Assembly: GCF_001677435.1 (NCBI RefSeq)
Contig: NZ_CP016268.1
Coordinates: 682,001-746,000 of the forward strand
Direction: 5' to 3'
Source of the DNA: Woeseia oceani
GTDB taxonomy: Bacteria; Pseudomonadota; Gammaproteobacteria; Steroidobacterales; Woeseiaceae
DNA: 64,000 bases
Each line of letters opens with the position of its first letter. Position 1 is the first letter of the stretch. Of the stretch, positions 17,568 to 24,440 are shown in pieces. The notes under the pieces are model-generated. The model searched no databases and was not told the origin of the DNA. It saw nothing but the letters and a program-made list of their open reading frames with translations. Position numbers and translations under genes: made by a program.

Positions 17568-18986
17568 GTGAAGTTTGCCATTGTTCTGGCGGCGCTGGCC
17601 GCTATGCCGCAAGCGGTGATCGCTGACGTTGAAAGCAAGCTGCCGGCCCGTGTACAGAATGTACTCAGTCACCGAGGTATCCCACAGGACAGTCTCAGCA
17701 TTTATGTCGAGAATCTGAGCCGCGGCGGTATCGAGCTTGAGTGGAACGCTGATCAACCTCGCACGCCCGCGTCGATAATGAAGCTGGTAACAACGCTGGT
17801 CGCGCTCGACAAGCTGGGTCCAACCTATAAATGGCGCACCGAATTGTTCGTGCGTGGCGAGGTCCGTGACAAGACCTTGCACGGTGATTTGCACCTGAAA
17901 GGCTACGGTGATCCGTATCTCGTTACGGAGCGCATCTGGCAGTTGCAACGGCGTCTGCGGCAAATCGGTATACACCGAATTACCGGTGATTTGTTGCTGG
18001 ACGATTCATGGTTCGACGTTGGCGTATACGATCCTGCCGCCTTTGATCGCGAGCCGCTGCGGGCATACAACGTAGCGCCCAACGCCTTGATGGCGAACTA
18101 CAAGGTTGTGCGGTACCTGTTCACACCGAAACTGGATGGCACGGGTGTTGAAATCGAACTCGAACCACCACTTGAAAATGTGCACGTCATCAATCGCCTG
18201 TCCCTGGCGCCGGGAGCCTGTAACGGCTATCAGCGTGGTATCGCGATACAGCCGAACGAAAATTACGATCGCTTTACGTTCAGCGGGCGGTTTCCGGAGC
18301 GGTGCCGCCAGTACTCGATGGGCCGTACCGCGCTGAGCCACAATGCGTATGCCTACGGTTTGTTCAAGTCTATCTGGGAAGAATCGGGCGGCGAGCTGCT
18401 GGGAGGCTGGAAGAACGTGCCGGTACCTGAGGGCCTCGAGCCGGACCTGGTGTTTGATTCCTTGCCGCTGGTTGAGGTGATCAGCAAGGTAAACAAGCAC
18501 AGCAATAACGTGATGGCGCGGCAGTTGTTGTACACGCTCGCTGCCGAAGAATACGGTGCTCCCGGTACCGAAGAGAATGGCCGTCGCGTGGTCAGCAACT
18601 GGATGGCTGAGCGCCACCTGCAGATCACAGACCTGATGCTGGACAACGGTTCCGGTTTATCGCGGACCGCAAGCCTCAGCGCCCGAAGCATGGGGGACTT
18701 ACTCGACTACGCGTTCTCCAGCCGATACATGCCCGAATACCTTTCTTCACTGTCCCTGTCCGGATTGGACGGCACTTTGTCCCGGCGGTTTAGGGACGAG
18801 TCGCTGCAGGGAGTCGCGCACATGAAGACCGGCTCGCTGGATCACGTGAGTTCGATCGCCGGTTACCTGCAGGGGCAGTCCGGTAATCGCTACGCCGTCG
18901 TTGTCATGCTGAACCACACCGACAGCCACCGCGGTACCGGGGAAGAAGTCCAGGACGCCGTGCTGCGCTGGGTGCGGCAGAAATAG
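17568..18986 (+). CDS. dacB: D-alanyl-D-alanine carboxypeptidase/endopeptidase PBP4
   Basis: A 472-residue penicillin-binding protein of the DacB (peptidase S13) family. It cleaves D-Ala-D-Ala and cross-link peptides of peptidoglycan in the periplasm. Active-site motifs are SIMK (69-72), SNN (312-314) and KTG (420-422), in the right order, with the large insertion between motifs 1 and 2 that marks PBP4. There is a short signal peptide (residues 1-19, AVIAD cleavage). Translation starts at a GTG with an AGAGAG element upstream, so 1-2 weaker starts are possible. It lies 49 bases after the sigma-54 activator. The hairpin GTCCGG/CCGGAC follows the gene without a T tract. Confidence 0.93.
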   Translation: MKFAIVLAALAAMPQAVIADVESKLPARVQNVLSHRGIPQDSLSIYVENLSRGGIELEWNADQPRTPASIMKLVTTLVALDKLGPTYKWRTELFVRGEVRDKTLHGDLHLKGYGDPYLVTERIWQLQRRLRQIGIHRITGDLLLDDSWFDVGVYDPAAFDREPLRAYNVAPNALMANYKVVRYLFTPKLDGTGVEIELEPPLENVHVINRLSLAPGACNGYQRGIAIQPNENYDRFTFSGRFPERCRQYSMGRTALSHNAYAYGLFKSIWEESGGELLGGWKNVPVPEGLEPDLVFDSLPLVEVISKVNKHSNNVMARQLLYTLAAEEYGAPGTEENGRRVVSNWMAERHLQITDLMLDNGSGLSRTASLSARSMGDLLDYAFSSRYMPEYLSSLSLSGLDGTLSRRFRDESLQGVAHMKTGSLDHVSSIAGYLQGQSGNRYAVVVMLNHTDSHRGTGEEVQDAVLRWVRQK

Positions 18987-19191
18987 CAGCAGGCCGCCGT
19001 TTGTCCGGCTGCCACCGGACGTCTTGCGCCGCTGGTCAGGCGTGCGATGCCAATGCCGCCAGCCCCGTTGGTGCGAAAGCCTGACCTGCGCGATCGGGAA
19101 TGTTGCATTTGCTTCTAGTACACTGCGCGGCATTACCGTGGAGTGGCTACCGCCGACTATATTTCCACGTGCAGGTCACGGAGACAGAACA

Positions 19192-19785
19192 ATGCGTTTG
19201 CTAACTTGTTTGTTATTGCTGGCACTCTGCCCGCTCACAGCACTCGCGGAGACCGCCTACATTACTGACCAGCTACGACTGGGATTGCACAGGGCGGCGG
19301 ATACGAGTGATCGAGCATTCCGTACGCTTGAAAGCGGCCAGGAGCTGGAGATCATCAGCAGAGACCGTAATTACGCCAATGTTCGTTTGCCCGACGGGAC
19401 GGTCGGCTATGTAAAGGCGGCCTATCTGGTCTCGGACAAACCGGCAAAACTGATCGTCAATGAAGCGCAGGCTGAGTCGGGTCGTTTACAGGAAGAGCTG
19501 ACGCGATTGCAGGCCTCATTTGCACAACCAGCAGCAACGATTGCATCACTGGAAAAAAGTCTGGACGAGAGTTCGGCTTCGTTGGCGCAGACCCGGCAAC
19601 AACTTGACGAATTGACCGAGCAGAACGAAGAGTACGTAGCGCGTTTCAGCAAATACAAGTACAGCTTGCCGTTAACCTGGGTTAGTGGAGCTTTGCTGGT
19701 TTGTTTGCTGGCGGGTTTTCTCGGTGGCCTCTGGTGGACCGACTATCGCAGCCGCAAACGGCATGGCGGTATTCGAATCTACTGA
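19192..19785 (+). CDS. SH3-domain protein of the TIGR04211/YgiM type
   Basis: A 197-residue envelope protein: signal peptide (residues 1-19, ALAE cleavage), SH3b domain (about 20-85: ITDQLRLGLHRAADTSD, a Gly-Thr turn and GTVGYVKAAYLV), a coiled coil (about 90-155) and one C-terminal membrane helix (about 160-182) followed by a basic tail. This order matches E. coli YgiM, whose function is not settled. SH3b plus coiled coil suggests a peptidoglycan-associated role. The ATG used has GGAG about 8 bases upstream; longer frame starts would destroy the signal peptide. It is convergent with the CysB-like HTH gene, 34 bases away. Confidence 0.87.
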   Translation: MRLLTCLLLLALCPLTALAETAYITDQLRLGLHRAADTSDRAFRTLESGQELEIISRDRNYANVRLPDGTVGYVKAAYLVSDKPAKLIVNEAQAESGRLQEELTRLQASFAQPAATIASLEKSLDESSASLAQTRQQLDELTEQNEEYVARFSKYKYSLPLTWVSGALLVCLLAGFLGGLWWTDYRSRKRHGGIRIY

Positions 19786-19819
19786 GCATTTGCAAAGAGG
19801 CGCACAACGCTGTGCTGTA

Positions 19820-20140
19820 TTACCGTAACTGCGATTGCGGTGCGCGGCTCGAATAGTGGCTGTTGTCGTCATCGCAGTACAGGCTGGAGGTGACCGTGCG
19901 GATGCTTTCCACCTCTTTCATAATCAGCCGGGCCCGGCTTACTACCTGGTGGCCAGCCAGGGTGATGCTGCTGAGGCTCTTGCCCTTGCGAACAAAAAGT
20001 TGCATGCCGAGCTCTTCCTCAAGCAACTTGAGTTGCTTGCTCACGCCGGGCTGTGACGTATACAAGCGTTCGGCGGCCGCGGTGATGTTGAGGCCATTGT
20101 CGACGATAGCGAGAAGGTACTTTAGTTGTTGTAGTTTCAT
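19820..20140 (-). CDS. CysB-like LysR-type DNA-binding domain, lacking the effector domain
   Basis: A 106-residue protein whose first ~95 residues match the N-terminal winged-HTH of CysB (MKLQQLKYLLAIVDNGLN, SQPGVSKQLKLLEEELGMQLF and the TLAGHQVVSRARLIMKEVESI linker helix). CysB itself is about 324 residues, with a C-terminal N-acetylserine-binding domain. Here the frame ends after a short unrelated Ser-rich tail, and the following bases belong to the convergent SH3 gene, so no hidden remainder exists. The MKLQQLKY start is CysB-like; a 16-residue longer frame start exists. It is divergent from cysK, the classical CysB target, across 270 bases. Either a degraded cysB or a functional mini-repressor/dimer partner. 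Confidence 0.8.
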   Translation of the reverse strand: MKLQQLKYLLAIVDNGLNITAAAERLYTSQPGVSKQLKLLEEELGMQLFVRKGKSLSSITLAGHQVVSRARLIMKEVESIRTVTSSLYCDDDNSHYSSRAPQSQLR

Positions 20141-20238
20141 TCTCGATGATTGGGTTATTTGCCACAGGTTGACAAAAATAGACCGCAATAGGGATGGAAC
20201 GTTTCAGTGAGTTCGGCTAAAAATCCGGCAGTTTCAGC

Positions 20239-20276
20239 TATTCTTTAGACTATTCTGTTATTTGTCCCGATATTCT
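20239..20276 (+). promoter_or_regulatory. TATTCT repeats upstream of cysK
   Basis: TATTCT occurs at 20239-20244, 20251-20256 and 20271-20276; the latter two extend to TATTCTGTT 20 bases apart. The 12- and 20-base steps put the repeats on roughly the same face of the helix, as seen in many LysR-type operator arrays. They lie in the region between the CysB-like HTH gene and cysK, about 135-170 bases before the cysK start. Purely pattern-based. Confidence 0.3.
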
Positions 20277-20410
20277 GTTGGGTTATCGCCACAAAACAAA
20301 AAGTTTGCTTTCAGAGCGAGCGAGCAAGGCTACTATCCGCACTGCTTTGTCACTGATCGCCGGTGGCGCATCAGCATTCACCAGGACATACGAACTATGG
20401 GGTTTTCAGC

Positions 20411-21367
20411 ATGATTTACGACAATATTCTGGACACGATCGGCAACACGCCGGTAATCCGGCTCAATCGCATGGGCCCAACGGGTGTCGAGCTTTACGTT
20501 AAAGTTGAATCGTTCAACCCTATGGCGTCGGTTAAAGACCGGCTCGCGTTTGCGATTATCAACGATGCGGAACAACGCGGTGAGCTGCAGCCGGGACAAA
20601 CAGTCGTCGAGGCGACCTCAGGCAATACCGGCATTGCACTGGCTATGGTGTGTGCGGCGCGCGGTTACCCGTTCGTTGCGGTCATGGCGGAGTCATTCTC
20701 GGTTGAGCGGCGCAAGATCATGCGCGGTCTCGGCGCCAAGGTCATTCTGACGCCCGCGGCGGAGCGCGGCACAGGCATGGTGCGCAAGGCGGAAGAGTTG
20801 GCGAAACAGCATGGCTGGTTCCTGGCCCGGCAGTTCGAGAACCCGGCGAACCCTGAGTACCACCGGCAAACGACCGGCCCCGAGATCCTCAGGGACTTCG
20901 CCGGTCGTCGCCTCGATTACTGGGTGAGCGGCTACGGCACAGGCGGCACAATGACAGGCGCTGGTGAAGTGCTGAAGGCTGCCCGACCTTCTGTCCGCAT
21001 CGTCGCGACCGAACCCGCCGGTGCGTCACTGCTGGCCGGCAAGGAATGGCAGCCGCACAAGATTCAGGGCTGGACGCCGGATTTCATTCCTGACGTGCTG
21101 AATCGGCAAATCTATGACGAGCTGGTTCCGGTCAGTGATGATGACGCCATACGGGTTTCTCGTGAGTTGGCGGCAAAGGAAGGCATTTTTGCGGGTATCT
21201 CGTCCGGTGCCACGCTGGCAGCTGCGCTGGCTGTAGCGGAGCAAGCGGAGCAGGGTTCCGTGTTGCTGGCAATGCTGCCCGATACTGGCGAGCGTTATCT
21301 GAGTACGCCCCTGTTTGAAGGCGTCAACGAAGGGTCCGATGATGCCTGGCTGGCAACGTTAGGCTGA
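20411..21367 (+). CDS. cysK: cysteine synthase A (O-acetylserine sulfhydrylase)
   Basis: PLP enzyme making L-cysteine from O-acetylserine and sulfide; 318 residues from the MIYDNILDTIGNTPVIRLNR start, the typical family beginning. PLP Lys is K42 in SVKDR; the substrate loop TSGNTG is at 69-74; the phosphate-binding glycine loop is GYGTGGTMTG. The segment PHKIQGWTPDFIPD is typical of CysK rather than CysM. An upstream in-frame GTG at 20363 would add 16 unrelated residues and is disfavoured. The gene is followed within 7 bases by a strong hairpin. The CysB-like HTH gene is divergent, implying local control. Confidence 0.95.
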   Translation: MIYDNILDTIGNTPVIRLNRMGPTGVELYVKVESFNPMASVKDRLAFAIINDAEQRGELQPGQTVVEATSGNTGIALAMVCAARGYPFVAVMAESFSVERRKIMRGLGAKVILTPAAERGTGMVRKAEELAKQHGWFLARQFENPANPEYHRQTTGPEILRDFAGRRLDYWVSGYGTGGTMTGAGEVLKAARPSVRIVATEPAGASLLAGKEWQPHKIQGWTPDFIPDVLNRQIYDELVPVSDDDAIRVSRELAAKEGIFAGISSGATLAAALAVAEQAEQGSVLLAMLPDTGERYLSTPLFEGVNEGSDDAWLATLG

Positions 21368-21373
21368 TGCTTT

Positions 21374-21403
21374 CGCGGAGCCGTGTACCTGCACGGCTCC
21401 GCG
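21374..21403 (+). terminator. hairpin after cysK
   Basis: CGCGGAGCCGTG (21374-21385) and CACGGCTCCGCG (21392-21403) form a perfect 12-bp stem with a 6-base loop, directly after the cysK stop codon. The T tract is short (TTTGG), so it may be a weak intrinsic terminator or an RNA 3'-end protector. Confidence 0.7.
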
Positions 21404-21570
21404 TTTGGCCGTGCACAGGCCGCATTTTTGTATAAAACCCGGCAAAAACGCCTGAATCTGCAGTTTGCCTGAGACGCCAGTCACAGTGACAGGGACAGCG
21501 CGCATGGCACTATCTATTGAATTCGCGCTGGCCGTTTCGGCCGGAATGCGACTTCGGAGCGCCAACGACA

Positions 21571-23787
21571 ATGACGGCAGAAGTGCACCGTATCGCCAGC
21601 CGGCGGAGCATCGGCAAGGTAAAGGGTCTCTTGCACTCTTTGGTGCCGCGCGCTACCTGCTTTGCTTTCTACGACGTATCCAGAGCCTGCTTTTGGAGCA
21701 GCGACGGCGCAGACGACTACGAGCTGGACAATTTTGTAACCGATTTGCCCGTCGAAATATTGCACGGTCGCGAACCCGACAGTACTTTCCTGCGGCGTAC
21801 GCTGGCATCCGGTCGAACCATTCTATTGTTAACGGTGCCCGGCGACGGCGCTGATGCGCTTGGCGTGCTGATCGCTGTCTTCTCACGCAATGCCGGTAAG
21901 GCATCGTGGTTCAATCCGAATTTGATCCGGGAGATTCTGCTGCCGGTTGTCGATGTCATCCGCGAGAATTTGTACCTTGAAGAACGAGTGAGCCTTCTCG
22001 AGCGGCGATCTGCGGCTGTCGAGAAAGAGCTCAAACTCGTCTACACGTTGGATGAAAAGGTACACGGAACGTCCCGTAGCCATAGTGGCCTGGCCCAGTT
22101 GGTTGGCCAGAGCGGTCGTTACCTGGGGGTCGCCTACAGTGTCTTGTTATTGCCGGCCAAACGCATTCGAATCAGTGCTACGCATTCAAGCTGGAAGCAC
22201 GTTAACCGCAAGTCGCTGGACAAATACCTGATCGACGTGTTGTTCCCGAAGCTGATCGGTGAGGATGAGCCGGCCGTTTTCGAAGTGCCGCCGTCATCGA
22301 ATCATGAGAGTCCGGCAGATCAGGGATTTCAGGTCATGCTCAGTCCCCTGCATGATGCGGCAGGAAACGTAGAAGGCGCCGTGGCACAACTTGGCAAGGT
22401 CAATGGCCAGTCTTTCACGGCGGAAAACATGCGATTCATGTCGCACGTCGTTCGCAAGGTTGAGTACCTGATCAGGCAGTCGTTCGATGTAATGACCGGC
22501 CTGATGAATCGCTCGGGCTTTGAGGCGCAAATTCACGAGTCGCTGGGCCAGCTTGAAAAGCCGACAGATGTCCATCAGATGGTCTATTTTGATCTGGACA
22601 ATCTGCAGTTGGTGAACGACACGTTCGGCCAGCAAGCCGGTGATGAAGTAATCAAGCGATTCGGTCAGCTAATCGAAGAGCAACTGCCGCGCAACGGCAT
22701 CGCGACCCGGCTGACCGGCGACGACTTTGCCATCCTGTTGACGCACAGTAGCGAAGAAGAAGCGATGGCGCTCGCGAAGAGCCTGTGTGGCAGCAGCGAC
22801 CAGTTACGTTACCTGAAAGGGGACAAATCACTGCAGGTAACCGTAAGCGCGGGGATTGCGCCGTTCACCGCACAAGTCAGTGATGAAAGCTCGATCTTGA
22901 AAGCGGCGCGTATCGCCTGCGATTCGGCGAAAGATCATGGGCGCGATCGAATCGAGGTTTATGACCAGCAAAACCAGAGCATCATTCGCCGTTTTGATGA
23001 TATGAACCTGGTCACCGAGATTCAGAAGTCACTGGATGCGGACGAGCTTGAATTGCATGCTCAGCCGATTGTCAGCCTGTCGCGGAAGGGCGTGGCGCCG
23101 CGATTCGAAGTATTGCTGCGAATGCGCGGTACGGATGGTACGTGCATTTCGACGAGTGCCTTTTTCTCGGCGGCGGAGCGTTATCAGCTCATGCCGCAGA
23201 TCGATCGCTGGGTGGTATCTGCGACTATTTCCAGTTTGCGGCCGCACAGCGGCTTCCTTGAGGAGTCCGGGGTGGTCTTCTCAGTGAACCTCTCCGGCCA
23301 GTCGCTTGGCGACGATGCGATACGCCGTTTCATCGAGGAGGAGATCGATGCCTCCGGCGTGCCGGCAGCGTCTTTGTGTTTCGAAGTCACGGAGTCTGCC
23401 GCGGTTGCCAATCGCCGCAAAGCGCAATCGTTCATTGATTCGCTGCGCAAGCGCGGTTGCCGGTTTTCGCTGGATGATTTCGGTGCCGGCCTCAGCTCGT
23501 TCGCGTATCTCAAGAACTTTAATGTGGACACGCTGAAGATCGATGGCAGCTTTATACGCGACATAACTGACAACCGAATTTCGGAGTCGATGGTGGCCGC
23601 TATTACCCAGGTGGCCAAGGTTATGGAGCTGGACACCGTTGCGGAATACGTGGAGAACAGCAAGACCAAGACGCTGCTGCGCAAACTGGGTGTCGACTTC
23701 GTGCAAGGCCACGCGACGGGCAAGCCACGCCCGCTTGATATCGTGATGCAGGAGCTGCTTGGCCAGGACGTCGCATCCAAAGCGTAA
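21571..23787 (+). CDS. GGDEF-EAL protein, probable c-di-GMP phosphodiesterase with degenerate GGDEF
   Basis: A 738-residue (from the ATG at 21571) cytoplasmic signalling protein. The N-terminal ~310 residues resemble two GAF-like modules joined by a coiled coil. A GGDEF-like domain follows, but the signature reads TGDDF (around residue 382), so cyclase activity is doubtful; it may still bind GTP allosterically. The C-terminal EAL domain has EVL (about 513), the Asn of NLSGQSL, the Glu of CFEVTES, DDFGAG, the Lys of LKIDGSF, the Glu of AEYVEN and the QGHATGKP end, so the metal and general-base residues appear intact. The likely net effect is hydrolysis of c-di-GMP. A TTG 18 codons upstream is an alternative start; GGAG precedes the chosen ATG. 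Confidence 0.9.
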   Translation: MTAEVHRIASRRSIGKVKGLLHSLVPRATCFAFYDVSRACFWSSDGADDYELDNFVTDLPVEILHGREPDSTFLRRTLASGRTILLLTVPGDGADALGVLIAVFSRNAGKASWFNPNLIREILLPVVDVIRENLYLEERVSLLERRSAAVEKELKLVYTLDEKVHGTSRSHSGLAQLVGQSGRYLGVAYSVLLLPAKRIRISATHSSWKHVNRKSLDKYLIDVLFPKLIGEDEPAVFEVPPSSNHESPADQGFQVMLSPLHDAAGNVEGAVAQLGKVNGQSFTAENMRFMSHVVRKVEYLIRQSFDVMTGLMNRSGFEAQIHESLGQLEKPTDVHQMVYFDLDNLQLVNDTFGQQAGDEVIKRFGQLIEEQLPRNGIATRLTGDDFAILLTHSSEEEAMALAKSLCGSSDQLRYLKGDKSLQVTVSAGIAPFTAQVSDESSILKAARIACDSAKDHGRDRIEVYDQQNQSIIRRFDDMNLVTEIQKSLDADELELHAQPIVSLSRKGVAPRFEVLLRMRGTDGTCISTSAFFSAAERYQLMPQIDRWVVSATISSLRPHSGFLEESGVVFSVNLSGQSLGDDAIRRFIEEEIDASGVPAASLCFEVTESAAVANRRKAQSFIDSLRKRGCRFSLDDFGAGLSSFAYLKNFNVDTLKIDGSFIRDITDNRISESMVAAITQVAKVMELDTVAEYVENSKTKTLLRKLGVDFVQGHATGKPRPLDIVMQELLGQDVASKA

Positions 23788-23801
23788 ACTCGCGCAATTC
23801 G

Positions 23802-24272
23802 CTAGAAGACCCCCGCTTCCAGGCCAGCAGCGAGCAACATGCCCAGCTCTTCGCAATCCTGTAGTTGCTGCTCGTCAAAATCACCGCACATCAATATTGG
23901 CTCATGAACCTGCTTCAGGTTGAGGCCGGACACTATTCGCTGGATGCTCTTGATGGCGCCGCTGCCGTCATTGCCCGCGCGCACGAACAGCGCGTACGGC
24001 ATGCCACTGACTTTGTCCTGGCAGGGGTAGTAGACCTGGTCGAGGAAATGCTTCAGTGCGCCGCTCATATAGCCGAAATTTTCGGGTGTGCCGAGAATCA
24101 GACCGTCGGCCCACAAAAGGTCTTCAACGCCCGCTGCGAGCGCATCCAATCGTCGCACTTCAACGTTGTCTATATCAGGGTGCCGCGCACCCGTTTCGAC
24201 CGCTTCTGCCATGCGCGTCGTTGAACCGGATTGCGAGTGGTAAACGATCAGCAGTTGTTTGTTCTCGCTCAT
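23802..24272 (-). CDS. flavodoxin-fold NAD(P)H-dependent oxidoreductase
   Basis: A 156-residue flavodoxin-like protein. The FMN-phosphate loop is YHSQSGSTTRMAEAV at the N-terminus, and the second FMN-contact is DGLILGTPENFGYMSGALKHFLDQVY. The latter is typical of small WrbA/flavodoxin-like reductases annotated as 'flavodoxin family protein / NAD(P)H-dependent oxidoreductase'. The ATG at 24272 (MSENKQLLIVY) removes a 50-residue upstream frame extension of Arg/Pro-rich noise. It is convergent with the GGDEF-EAL gene (14 bases) and divergent from glnE. Physiological partner unknown. Confidence 0.88.
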   Translation of the reverse strand: MSENKQLLIVYHSQSGSTTRMAEAVETGARHPDIDNVEVRRLDALAAGVEDLLWADGLILGTPENFGYMSGALKHFLDQVYYPCQDKVSGMPYALFVRAGNDGSGAIKSIQRIVSGLNLKQVHEPILMCGDFDEQQLQDCEELGMLLAAGLEAGVF

Positions 24273-24440
24273 GGTTGCGATCACCGCTCGCCGGCGCTTC
24301 GGCGGCGGTCTGTCGCCGCGTGTTCGTTCATGAGCGGCACATTGCGAGATTGCTGCGCGCCAGAACATCGACGGCGGCAGACTTCGGAGTGAGGTACATT
24401 GCGCTGAACACTTGTCCTCCATTTGGTTAGACTCTCGCGA

